A stretch of DNA of 7,664 nt from Sulfurovum sp. (GCA_030634925.1 DAOVZV010000046.1:1-7664); one strand, 5' to 3'; shown: positions 1 through 6,116, counted from the first letter of the stretch. Notes: generated by a model from the sequence alone, not told the origin. Numbers and translations are program-made.

Positions 1-1430
1 ATGATAAGTCATTGGCTGAGGCATTTACTTTTGTTTATGATGAGAAGATGGACAAACACAAGGGATTAAGACTATATATCGCCAAAGAACTTACAAGGGC
101 TATAGAGGGTGTATTGAAGCTTACTAGTGTATTGGGTGCAGGAAATACATTTGTGTTTAACGCTCCTATGCATATCAACGACAACTCATACCGTAAGTTC
201 AAGCTAGATAATAGAGATAAAAAAGTACTAATATTTAGTAAAAAGGTAGCTACTGGATTATCTCTAAAAAAATTATTTTCTTGTTTCTATGATGATGTAT
301 CAGTAGAACATCAAGAGAGAAGAGTAAGCTGTATCAATTATGATTTGATTATACTTGATGATATATTCTTTGATGATGTCAATATGGAACATCTAGCAGT
401 GATTAAAGACAATAAAGATATAAAAGTAGTAGCATTTAGTAGTATATTTTCTCAAAATAGACAAAGTGAAAATCCTCTAATAGATAAATATATGAAAGTT
501 CCATCAAATCCAGAGAGAGTCTTTGATTTGATTAGCAATCTCGAACTATCAGAGATACCAGAAGCCAAAGAGACTATTAGTACCAATCAAGTAATAAATA
601 AGAAAAAGACAGATAAGCTAGAGATATATAGAAAATCTGTAGAAGAGACCAAAGGCATAAGCGTAGATAGCTTCAAAGATTTTACTGGTTCAAGGCTATT
701 GATAGTAGAAGATAATCTGATAAACCAAAAAATACTAATAAGTGTAGTGCGTAAGTCAGGAATAGAGATAGAGATAGCCAACAATGGACAAGAGGCATTA
801 GATATTCTATTTGTAGAGAAGAAGAGCTTTGATATAGTTCTTATGGATATTAGTATGCCTGTAATGGATGGATTGGTAGCTACTCAAAAGATAAGAGATA
901 ATAGTAGCTTTAATAACTTACCTATCATCACATTTACAGCTTTTGCTATGGGTGAAGAGATAGAACAGATGTTTCAAGCAGGAGTCAATTCATATCTTAC
1001 GAAGCCTTTGAATATCAAAAAATTATATACAATATTCAGTATGTTCTTGGAGAAAAAAGAGCCAGAAGTGATAGAGAAAGAAGAGATAATCATAGATGGA
1101 CTAGATATTCATAAAGGTATAATAGCATCAGACAAAAGTGAAGCCCTATACAAAGAGACACTCAAAGAGTTCATAGTAGCATACAAAGATATGATAACAC
1201 TAATGCCAAAATGGATAGAAGATAAAGAGTATAATAGCGTCAAAGTATCATGTAGAGATATGCAAGGTATTCTAGGAATGATAGGTGCTTATGAGATGAA
1301 AGAGGTAGTAGATGAAATGGAGAGAAATATACTCCATTGTGATGATACATATATGCAAAAGTATATATTACTATATCCCAAACTACTCAAAAAGCTTATA
1401 ACTTCTATAGATGAGTATTTGGTCTCTTAG
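1..1430 (+). CDS. Hybrid sensor histidine kinase, C-terminal part (cut by window start)
   Basis: The frame is open from base 3, so this is the 3' end of a longer gene and the TTG at 12 is not a real start. Residues below are counted from that TTG. Residues 1-52 match the end of a HATPase_c domain (G2-box-like GLRL at 18-21, then a GNTFVF strand at 44-49). Residues 70-175 have the shape of a receiver, but the acidic pair is replaced by S76-K77; D116 and K162 remain. Residues 228-345 form a canonical receiver: E233/D234, phosphoacceptor D279 in LMDISMP, T309 and K331-P. Residues 360-472 resemble an HPt four-helix bundle, but the position of the phosphorylated His (the HxLKG motif) reads R415-D-M-Q-G. 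The family normally relays phosphate from a kinase His through receiver Asp to HPt His. What this protein senses is not visible. Its stop codon touches the stop of convergent gmhA. Confidence 0.85.
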   Translation, partial: DKSLAEAFTFVYDEKMDKHKGLRLYIAKELTRAIEGVLKLTSVLGAGNTFVFNAPMHINDNSYRKFKLDNRDKKVLIFSKKVATGLSLKKLFSCFYDDVSVEHQERRVSCINYDLIILDDIFFDDVNMEHLAVIKDNKDIKVVAFSSIFSQNRQSENPLIDKYMKVPSNPERVFDLISNLELSEIPEAKETISTNQVINKKKTDKLEIYRKSVEETKGISVDSFKDFTGSRLLIVEDNLINQKILISVVRKSGIEIEIANNGQEALDILFVEKKSFDIVLMDISMPVMDGLVATQKIRDNSSFNNLPIITFTAFAMGEEIEQMFQAGVNSYLTKPLNIKKLYTIFSMFLEKKEPEVIEKEEIIIDGLDIHKGIIASDKSEALYKETLKEFIVAYKDMITLMPKWIEDKEYNSVKVSCRDMQGILGMIGAYEMKEVVDEMERNILHCDDTYMQKYILLYPKLLKKLITSIDEYLVS

Positions 1431-1997
1431 CTAAATAAATGCCTCATCTACCAAATGACAAATAGTATGTCCAAATAGTATATGCATCTCTTGTATTCGA
1501 GGTGTATTATCTGATGGTACTACTAGGTTTATATCACATACTTCATTCATACTTCCACCATCTCTGCCAGAGAAACCTATAGTCTCGCATTTCATATCTT
1601 TGGCTAGTTTGAGTGCAGATATGACATTAGCAGAGTTCCCACTTGTTGATATACCTATGAGAACATCTCCTTCTCTAGCCAATGCTTCTACTTGTCTATC
1701 AAATACTCTATCATAACCATAATCATTGCCAATAGCTGTGAGTGCTGATGTATCTGTAGTTAGAGCAATACCTGCTAATGCTTTCCTCTCTGTCTTGTAT
1801 CTCCCTGTGAGTTCTGCTGATATATGTTGAGCATCAGAAGCAGAGCCACCATTACCACATAGAAGTATCTTATTTCCTCTTTTTAGAGCATCTATAACTA
1901 CCGTAGAGGCTTTTGCCAAATCATCTTCCATCGTACCTATGACGGCTTCTATTGTTTGGAGGTGTAGGTTAAATTCACTTCTAATAATATCTTTCAT
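1431..1997 (-). CDS. gmhA: Phosphoheptose isomerase (sedoheptulose-7-phosphate isomerase) GmhA
   Basis: GmhA converts sedoheptulose 7-phosphate to D-glycero-D-manno-heptose 7-phosphate, the first step towards ADP-heptose for the LPS/LOS inner core; it is a cytoplasmic SIS-domain enzyme. The 188 residues are the usual family length. Visible motifs are [12 protein letters not shown] (47-58), the phosphate-binding serine stretch STSGNS (117-122) and the C-terminal [13 protein letters not shown]. By comparison with E. coli GmhA, the zinc ligands should be H58, E62, Q169 and H177, all present. The ATG at 1997 has an AAAGG ribosome site six bases upstream, inside the end of gmhB, and overlaps the gmhB stop by four bases (ATGA), so the two are translationally coupled. 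No terminator follows, because the gene ends directly against the sensor-kinase gene. Identification is firm. Confidence 0.96.
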   Translation of the reverse strand: MKDIIRSEFNLHLQTIEAVIGTMEDDLAKASTVVIDALKRGNKILLCGNGGSASDAQHISAELTGRYKTERKALAGIALTTDTSALTAIGNDYGYDRVFDRQVEALAREGDVLIGISTSGNSANVISALKLAKDMKCETIGFSGRDGGSMNEVCDINLVVPSDNTPRIQEMHILFGHTICHLVDEAFI

Positions 1998-2521
1998 AAT
2001 ATACCTTTATTTAGTTGTAGATATTGTACCATCTTTTCTATAGTATCAAAAGACAAAGAGGCATTTTTGATATTATCATCTCCTATAGCTATACTAGTAC
2101 CGATAGAGGCATTTCGTGCCAAATCTATATCACTCTGCTTATCTCCTATCATCCAAGAAGAGCCTAAATCTATATCAAATATAGTCAAAGCTTGTTCTAT
2201 CATACCGATATTTGGTTTTCTACAGTTACAATTATCAAGTGGTAGGTGAGGGCAGTGGAGTACCTTTGAGATAGTTATATCCTTTTTGGCAAACTCTCCG
2301 ACCATCCACTCTGATAATATATCAAAATCATCTTCTGTATAGTAACCTCTACCTATTCCTGATTGATTTGTAACTACGATTATCTTGTATCCAGCTAAAG
2401 CAAATATATTTACCAATTCAAAGATATATGGAACAAACTTAAATTCATCTATCTTATATGTGTAACTATAGTCTATATTTATGATACCATCACGGTCCAA
2501 AAAAAGTGTTTTTAAATCTAT
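1994..2521 (-). CDS. gmhB: D-glycero-beta-D-manno-heptose 1,7-bisphosphate 7-phosphatase GmhB, probable AUA start
   Basis: GmhB is a HAD-superfamily phosphatase that removes the 7-phosphate from heptose 1,7-bisphosphate in ADP-heptose synthesis. Seen here, numbered from the proposed ATA start at 2521: nucleophile motif LDRDG (D9, D11), [10 protein letters not shown], the zinc loop CPH...CNC (C90, H92, C98, C100) followed by RKP, and GDKQSD with D127. The length of 175 aa is slightly below E. coli GmhB. The only conventional start is TTG at 2500, which would begin at MDRDG, remove the conserved LFL strand and have no ribosome site. Upstream, the frame stays open to a TAA at 2540-2542, and an AAAGGA site lies six bases before ATA 2521, the same spacing as in the divergent gene. 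I therefore infer an ATA start, or an ATG-to-ATA change or sequence error. First gene of the gmhB-gmhA operon. Confidence 0.9.
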   Translation of the reverse strand: MDLKTLFLDRDGIINIDYSYTYKIDEFKFVPYIFELVNIFALAGYKIIVVTNQSGIGRGYYTEDDFDILSEWMVGEFAKKDITISKVLHCPHLPLDNCNCRKPNIGMIEQALTIFDIDLGSSWMIGDKQSDIDLARNASIGTSIAIGDDNIKNASLSFDTIEKMVQYLQLNKGIL

Positions 2522-2532
2522 AATAAATCCTT

Positions 2533-2566
2533 TATGATATTATATATATCCAAATTATACAAGGAT
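2533..2566 (+). promoter_or_regulatory. Promoter and ribosome site of the membrane phosphatase gene
   Basis: A TATGAT -10-like box lies at 2533-2538, predicting a start near 2545. An AAGGA ribosome site lies at 2561-2565, six bases before ATG 2572. The predicted transcript overlaps the opposing gmhB promoter, so the two divergent promoters may interfere with each other. Confidence 0.4.
2546..2559 (-). promoter_or_regulatory. Promoter of gmhB-gmhA
   Basis: On the minus strand a perfect TATAAT box reads 2559 to 2554, which would start transcription near 2547 and give a leader of about 25 bases before the proposed gmhB start. No clear -35 box is seen; weak -35 boxes are usual in Campylobacterota. 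It lies in the short divergent region shared with the phosphatase gene. Confidence 0.5.
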
Positions 2567-2571
2567 TTTTT

Positions 2572-3105
2572 ATGATAAGAGTTTTGATACGATTTATAAG
2601 ATATATTTTTATCTTTTTGCTACCTTTGGCAGTTATTTGGGCTATATACTTTTTCATTTATGGTAATTTCCATAAAGTAGATAAAGATGTATATCGCTCT
2701 GCTCAACTATTTTCATTTAATATGCCATATTATATAAAAACAAATAATATTAAATCTATCCTCAATCTAAGAGGAGAAAATACCAAAAAGTGGTACACAG
2801 ATGAGATAAAATATACAAAAGATAATAATCTAACTCACTATAATTTCGGTATCCCTGATAGAAAAGTTATATCCAAAGCAAAGATGAACAAAATAGTAGA
2901 AATCATCAAAAATGCACCCAAACCTATACTAATCCACTGCAAGATGGGAGCTGATAGGACATCTCTAGCAGTAGCATTATATCTACACGCTATCAAAAAA
3001 GACAAAGATGCTAGTAGAGAAATATCTATAATATATGGACACTTCCCATGGCTTGGCTCAAAAACTTGGGCTATGGATAGGAGTTTTGAGGATTTTATAA
3101 AGTAA
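2572..3105 (+). CDS. Membrane-anchored dual-specificity/tyrosine-type phosphatase (CX5R)
   Basis: The protein has 177 residues. Residues 1-30 hold basic residues followed by one hydrophobic segment (about 8-29), so the enzyme is probably anchored in the inner membrane. VYRSAQL at about 41-47 and the ILNLRGE strand are typical of the compact bacterial DSP-like phosphatases. The P-loop IHCKMGADRT contains nucleophile C123 and R129 with exact CX5R spacing; D96 in GIPDR is a candidate general acid. The family hydrolyses phosphoproteins, phosphoinositide-like compounds or lipid phosphates, so the substrate cannot be fixed from sequence. The orientation of the catalytic domain (cytoplasmic or periplasmic) is also open. 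It is divergent from gmhB and stops two bases before the end of the convergent gene at 3108. The start is supported by a good AAGGA site. Confidence 0.85.
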   Translation: MIRVLIRFIRYIFIFLLPLAVIWAIYFFIYGNFHKVDKDVYRSAQLFSFNMPYYIKTNNIKSILNLRGENTKKWYTDEIKYTKDNNLTHYNFGIPDRKVISKAKMNKIVEIIKNAPKPILIHCKMGADRTSLAVALYLHAIKKDKDASREISIIYGHFPWLGSKTWAMDRSFEDFIK

Positions 3106-3107
3106 CT

Positions 3108-3764
3108 CTAAAAATCTACAAAAAATCCATTATCTTTTAAGATTTTGGTAAGTTTAGCCATATTATTTTTTTCTACAATGATTCTGTATCCTTGGGCTTT
3201 TATGATAATATCTTGGAGTTTTTTATTGGTCATAAATAGGTTTAGTAGCTCTGAATTATTATCTAGGTCTATGACTACTTGCTTTAGGTCTCTTTTGAGT
3301 CTATTGGCTCTATCTTTTATATTATCAAAAAATACTTTAAATATTTGTGGAGGATTGGCTTCTATTTGACTATAAAAGCTATCTATTTTTATATTTACCA
3401 TTTTATAGCTTTTGCAATCTTTAAATATCTTATTGTAGCTTAGTATATATCTATTGGTATCATATTTTTCTGTAAATTGCTCTATCTTGGTAAGTGATAT
3501 TACATCTGTAGGTTCTACTGTTATGATAGGCTTGTACTCATCAAATTTGAGCTGACTCTTGGACTTTTTTATCTCTTTGGGAGCATAAGTTTTGCTAAAA
3601 CCAAAGATATATTGACCCAATGGTGTAAGCTTGATATACTTTAATCCATCCCATACAGAGATATAATCTACTCCTTTGGCTCTTTTATTAGTTTTAGCTC
3701 TATTCTCATAATAAAATGCTGAATCTCTATATGCTGAGTATCTTAAAAGGTTATAGATACCCAC
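3108..3764 (-). CDS. Hypothetical protein, C-terminal fragment of a broken gene (helicase-associated-domain-like)
   Basis: This is an open frame of 218 codons starting at a GTG (3764). The preceding codon is TGA and no convincing ribosome site is seen, so the start is doubtful. The text contains YNLLRYSAYRDSAFYYENR, then LTPLGQYIFG, an acidic/hydrophobic stretch around ITVEPTDVISL, and a C-terminal half ending in GYRIIVEKNN...LTKILKDNGFF. That order (a 'plain' beta-rich opening, a helical middle and a final small alpha/beta unit ending in 'LxxxGF') resembles the helicase-associated C-terminal domain found near XPB/Ssl2-like helicases; this is from memory and tentative. No nuclease or ATPase motif is present. 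Upstream coding text continues in a different frame (see 3743-3960), so this is most likely the C-terminal part of a pseudogene rather than a complete gene. Confidence 0.55.
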   Translation of the reverse strand: MGIYNLLRYSAYRDSAFYYENRAKTNKRAKGVDYISVWDGLKYIKLTPLGQYIFGFSKTYAPKEIKKSKSQLKFDEYKPIITVEPTDVISLTKIEQFTEKYDTNRYILSYNKIFKDCKSYKMVNIKIDSFYSQIEANPPQIFKVFFDNIKDRANRLKRDLKQVVIDLDNNSELLNLFMTNKKLQDIIIKAQGYRIIVEKNNMAKLTKILKDNGFFVDF

Positions 3765-3960
3765 TCATCTTTTGGTATTGTATCTATATACTCTTTGACT
3801 ATATCAAATAGCTCTCTTTCCTCATCCCTATAGTATCCAAATTTTACCTTTTTGAGATGTGAGGTAAATATTCTTGAAATTGTAAATCCTACCTGATTGT
3901 TGAACTCACACTCTACAAAGTCTTTAAGTTTACCTAGAGGATTTTTATTAGTCTCCCAAA
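3743..3960 (-). pseudogene. Upstream part of the same broken gene, in another frame, cut by the IS
   Basis: On the minus strand the frame containing WETNKNPLGKLKDF, then RIFTSHLKKVKFGYYRD and DTIPKDEWVSI, is open from the IS border to a TAA at 3743-3745. It looks like real protein (mixed charged and hydrophobic residues, good codon texture) and leads into the next frame as DEWVS(I)-YNLLRYS at about 3752-3756, which indicates a lost base. The N-terminal portion is missing: the gene is interrupted near 3960 by the IS200-type element, and only some 18 open codons lie on the far side. I read the whole of 3108-3960 as one decayed gene. Confidence 0.6.
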
Positions 3961-3972
3961 AGGTTAAAACCT

Positions 3973-3987
3973 CCGTCTTAAAGACGG
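3973..3987. repeat. Left-end hairpin of the IS200-type element
   Basis: CCGTCTT (3973-3979) pairs with AAGACGG (3981-3987) around a single central A. In this family such a subterminal hairpin is recognised by the TnpA dimer on the transferred single strand. A second small palindrome, AGGTT-AA-AACCT, sits just outside at 3961-3972. Confidence 0.7.
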
Positions 3988-4013
3988 ACAGATTTATCTG
4001 CTATCCTCTGAAT

Positions 4014-4038
4014 TTGATATAATATCAAAAAAGGGAGA
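4014..4038 (+). promoter_or_regulatory. Promoter and ribosome site of tnpA, with palindromic -10 region
   Basis: A perfect TATAAT box at 4018-4023 is embedded in the palindrome TTGATAT-A-ATATCAA (4014-4028). A strong AAGGGAGAG ribosome site (4031-4039) follows, and ATG is at 4043. The palindrome could bind a protein or lie in the start of the mRNA; IS200 elements are known to restrict tnpA expression, but nothing here proves that. Confidence 0.5.
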
Positions 4039-4042
4039 GATT

Positions 4043-4471
4043 ATGGATTATAGATATGGGAGTCATACAGTATATAAAATAGAGTATCATTTTGTATTTG
4101 TAACAAAATATAGATATCATGTCTTAAAAGGTGATATAGGATATAAAGTAAGAGATTTAATAAAACAAACATGTGATATGCATGAAATAGAGATAAAAAA
4201 AGGTTCAGTAAGTCCAAATCATATACATATTTTTGTGTCAGCACCAGCAAATATAGCACCAAGTGAAATAATGAGGAGAATAAAAGGTAGGAGTTCAAGA
4301 AAATTGTTTGAAACATTTCCAGAGTTGAAGAAGAAATATTGGGGACAACATTTTTGGGCAAGGGGATATTTTTGTGTTACAGCAGGAGAGGTTACACGAG
4401 AGATGATAATGAATTATATCGAACATCATTTTGAACCTAAAGGAGATAATGATTTTGGAATTGAGTCATAA
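4043..4471 (+). CDS. tnpA: IS200-type transposase TnpA (Y1 HUH nuclease)
   Basis: TnpA cuts and rejoins single-stranded DNA at the IS ends, using one tyrosine that forms a 5'-phosphotyrosine link and an HUH pair that holds the metal. The 142 residues are near the usual size (about 130-155). Visible are the N-terminal YKIEYHFVFVTKYR strand, the HUH motif H60-I61-H62 in SPNHIHIFVS, the helix starting at SEIMRRIKGRSS, WARGYF, and the catalytic Y125 in MNYIEHH. All catalytic positions are intact, so the enzyme may still be active. The ATG at 4043 follows a strong ribosome site. Confidence 0.95.
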   Translation: MDYRYGSHTVYKIEYHFVFVTKYRYHVLKGDIGYKVRDLIKQTCDMHEIEIKKGSVSPNHIHIFVSAPANIAPSEIMRRIKGRSSRKLFETFPELKKKYWGQHFWARGYFCVTAGEVTREMIMNYIEHHFEPKGDNDFGIES

Positions 4472-4499
4472 TACAGGTTTTAACCTGTATCCGTTTTTT
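4471..4499 (+). terminator. Rho-independent terminator after tnpA
   Basis: ATACAGGTT (4471-4479) pairs with AACCTGTAT (4482-4490) around TT, followed after CCG by six T residues (4494-4499). The hairpin starts in the tnpA stop codon. It lies inside the IS, so transcription of tnpA probably ends before the right end. Confidence 0.65.
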
Positions 4500-4515
4500 A
4501 AAGCGTTATACAAAC

Positions 4516-4536
4516 CCACCCTCTTTAAGAGGGTGG
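4516..4536. repeat. Right-end hairpin of the IS200-type element
   Basis: CCACCCTCTT (4516-4525) pairs perfectly with AAGAGGGTGG (4527-4536) around one T. It is more GC-rich than anything nearby. Position and shape fit the right-end TnpA recognition hairpin of IS200-type elements; a terminator role is less likely since no T-run follows. Confidence 0.7.
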
Positions 4537-4641
4537 TCGTTTAGTCCTATTAAAAATCTTATATAATACGACACCAATCGAAACAAAATAATATACTCAC
4601 ATACCTTTTGTAAAATTGAGATAAGATAACAAGATGTTGTG

Positions 4642-4690
4642 TGGTATAATAATATTAGATTATGTAAATAATACTTCAATAAATATAGGA
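4642..4690 (+). promoter_or_regulatory. Extended -10 promoter and ribosome site of the ComEA-like gene
   Basis: TGGTATAAT at 4642-4650 matches an extended -10 (TGn-TATAAT), predicting transcription from about 4657. AGGA (4687-4690) then lies six bases before ATG 4697. Because this promoter lies downstream of the earlier in-frame ATG at 4634, it supports the later start. The 4543-4641 stretch before it holds only flanking sequence of the interrupted gene and no further gene that I can see. Confidence 0.55.
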
Positions 4691-4696
4691 CAATCT

Positions 4697-5158
4697 ATGA
4701 TAAAAACTGTGATAAAATTAATCTCTATAGTGGCTGTGGCTACAGGTATATCTTTTGGTATGAGTGTAGGACAATTGAATAAAGCTCCAAAAGCTGAGCT
4801 AATGAAGATAAAAGGTGTGGGTTCAAAAAAAGCAGATGCTATAATTAAGTATAGAAAATCAACTCCATTTAAATCTATGTCAGATATAAGAGAAGTCAAG
4901 GGTGTGGGTGCATCATTGGAAAGTAATATCAAAAATGATGTATATAAAAAATCAAAGCCAAAATCAAAATCAAAATCACACTCAAAGAAAGATAGTAAAA
5001 AAGAGACAAAAGGTGTAGATAGTAAGAGAGAGAGAAAAAATCAAAAAGATACAAAAACTAAAGATATGAAAAAGCCAAAGAAAGAAAAGAATAAAACAAA
5101 AAATAGAGAAAGAACAGAGAAAAAGCCAAAGAAAGATAGTAGTAAGAGTCAAAAATAG
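4697..5158 (+). CDS. ComEA-like helix-hairpin-helix DNA-binding protein, secreted, with long basic tail
   Basis: Counting from the ATG at 4697 the protein has 153 residues. Residues 1-23 look like a signal peptide (KTVIK then a hydrophobic core to about 22). Residues 26-82 are the tandem helix-hairpin-helix unit of ComEA: LNKAPKAELMKIKGVG with the first hairpin at 38-42, KADAIIKYRK, and the second hairpin VKGVG at 67-71. ComEA-family proteins bind double-stranded DNA at the cell surface or in the periplasm during natural transformation. Residues 84-153 are a low-complexity tail made largely of Lys, Ser, Glu, Asp, Asn and Thr, with two KKPKK motifs encoded by near-identical DNA. That tail is not part of the usual short ComEA. 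An earlier ATG at 4634 would add 21 residues before the signal peptide and lacks a ribosome site. Confidence 0.85.
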   Translation: MIKTVIKLISIVAVATGISFGMSVGQLNKAPKAELMKIKGVGSKKADAIIKYRKSTPFKSMSDIREVKGVGASLESNIKNDVYKKSKPKSKSKSHSKKDSKKETKGVDSKRERKNQKDTKTKDMKKPKKEKNKTKNRERTEKKPKKDSSKSQK

Positions 5159-5166
5159 ATTATAAT

Positions 5167-5198
5167 ATCTTCAACTCTTTTTCAAAGTAGTTGAAGAT
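5167..5198. repeat. Strong inverted repeat between the ComEA-like gene and rsmA
   Basis: ATCTTCAACT (5167-5176) pairs with AGTTGAAGAT (5189-5198), and CTTT/AAAG in the loop extends the stem with one bulged T. No T-run follows on the plus strand, so it is not a classic terminator, although it may end or stabilise the transcript of the upstream gene. On the minus strand it lies in a short open reading ending IFNYFEKELKIL-stop. Confidence 0.5.
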
Positions 5199-5221
5199 GT
5201 CTGCTTTATCACATATATTTA

Positions 5222-5253
5222 TGCTAAAATGCCATTAATATATAGTGTAAAGG
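5222..5253 (+). promoter_or_regulatory. Extended -10 promoter and ribosome site of rsmA-rnj
   Basis: TGCTAAAAT at 5222-5230 fits an extended -10 (TGn-TAAAAT), with a predicted start near 5237. The ATG at 5229 would lie within this box, which favours the ATG at 5265 as the rsmA start. AAAGG at 5249-5253 is the only ribosome-like site, at a rather long 11-base spacing. Confidence 0.4.
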
Positions 5254-5264
5254 TAGATTATAGT

Positions 5265-6116
5265 ATGATTATTGAAAATTTAGCAGAATTTGCTTCAAAG
5301 AAGTTTGGTCAGAACTTTTTGAAGAGTGATGTGTATCTGCACAAAATCATCCAAGCGATGCCCAATGACGAGCTAAAAGTAGTTGAGATTGGACCTGGCT
5401 TAGGTGATTTAACCAAAGAGCTTGTAAAGCTTAGAAATGTCACAGCATTTGAGGTTGATAAAAGATTATGTGAGCATCTTAATACTCAATTTGAAAAGCC
5501 TATCATAGATGGTAACTTTCAATTGCGTTGTGGAGATGTGCTTGAGCATTGGGATAGAAATAGTCTAATAGATGAGCCGTATCATCTAGTAGCTAATCTT
5601 CCGTATTATATTGCTACTCGTATTATATTAAAAGCATTCAAAGATGAGCTTTGCCAATCTATATTGGTAATGGTTCAAAAAGAGGTTGCTATCAAATTTT
5701 CTGCGTTACCAAAAGAAAAAGAGTTTTCTGCTCTTAGTGTTTTGGCATCTAGTATTGGGAAGGCTAAGTTATGTTTTGAGGTTGGACCTGAAGCATTTGT
5801 ACCACCTCCCAATGTGACATCAGCAGTCCTTTTGATAGAGAAGACTAAATCTATGAATGATGAGAAGTTTGAAGCGTTTTTGAAGATAGCCTTTGCACAG
5901 CCACGCAAAAAGCTATCTAAAAATCTGGTGACTTCATTCCCAAAAGATATAATCGAGCAGACTTTTACAAAATTGGATTTGGATACAAATCTAAGACCTC
6001 ATGAAGCGACGACACTCATTTATCATCATATATATAATGAACTAAAGGATTATTTAGATGGACAACAACAATCAAAACGCAAAAAACTCTCCAAGTCAAG
6101 AGCAAAGAACTCCTAG
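5265..6116 (+). CDS. rsmA: 16S rRNA (adenine1518-N6/adenine1519-N6)-dimethyltransferase RsmA (KsgA)
   Basis: RsmA dimethylates two adjacent adenines in the 3' hairpin of 16S rRNA using S-adenosylmethionine, late in small-subunit assembly. With the start at 5265 it has 283 residues, a little above the family norm. Visible are KKFGQNFL (about 12-19), SAM motif I VEIGPGLG (40-47), the acidic end of strand 2 in FEVD (62-65), GDV (90-92), the catalytic NLPYYI motif (111-116), FVPPPNVTSAV and the C-terminal FAQPRKKLSKNL. An ATG at 5229 is in frame and would add 12 residues but falls in the predicted promoter. The last ~17 residues (QQQSKRKKLSKSRAKNS) form an unusual basic tail encoded in the 59 bp that overlap rnj. 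Kasugamycin resistance follows loss of this enzyme in known bacteria. Confidence 0.95.
   Translation: MIIENLAEFASKKFGQNFLKSDVYLHKIIQAMPNDELKVVEIGPGLGDLTKELVKLRNVTAFEVDKRLCEHLNTQFEKPIIDGNFQLRCGDVLEHWDRNSLIDEPYHLVANLPYYIATRIILKAFKDELCQSILVMVQKEVAIKFSALPKEKEFSALSVLASSIGKAKLCFEVGPEAFVPPPNVTSAVLLIEKTKSMNDEKFEAFLKIAFAQPRKKLSKNLVTSFPKDIIEQTFTKLDLDTNLRPHEATTLIYHHIYNELKDYLDGQQQSKRKKLSKSRAKNS

Larger units (their letters stand above)
3962..4542 (+). mobile_element. IS200/IS605-family insertion sequence, single-gene type
   Basis: The element consists of a Y1 transposase gene flanked by one subterminal hairpin on each side and no terminal inverted repeats, the layout of IS200-type elements, which move as single-stranded DNA. 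The left hairpin is at 3973-3987 and the right one at 4516-4536; the two share a similar centre (GTCTTAAAGAC and CTCTTTAAGAG). No tnpB accessory gene is present. The exact ends are estimated: with borders at 3962 and 4542 the flanking minus-strand frame would rejoin as ...NRT-FWET..., but a shift of several bases is possible. IS200-type insertion makes no target duplication, so none is expected. Confidence 0.8.

Noticed and set aside
2500..2500. TTG at 2500 as the gmhB start
   Set aside because: It would remove the conserved strand before the catalytic LDRDG motif and has no ribosome site.
3743..3764. Programmed -1 frameshift joining the two minus-strand frames
   Set aside because: No X-XXY-YYZ slippery heptamer is in the right frame (zero frame reads ACC-TTT-TAA), and no strong structure follows; simple decay is more likely.
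4041..4361. Leucine-rich open frame on the minus strand inside the IS
   Set aside because: It is antisense to tnpA, whose frame carries all the catalytic motifs.
3940..4560. Inverted GATTTTTA-like match between both flanks of the IS
   Set aside because: It is short, AT-rich, imperfect and outside the IS hairpins; chance is a sufficient explanation.
4562..4567. TATAAT box as an extra promoter
   Set aside because: It lies in very AT-rich flank with no start codon and ribosome site at a fitting distance; the extended -10 at 4642 explains the next gene better.
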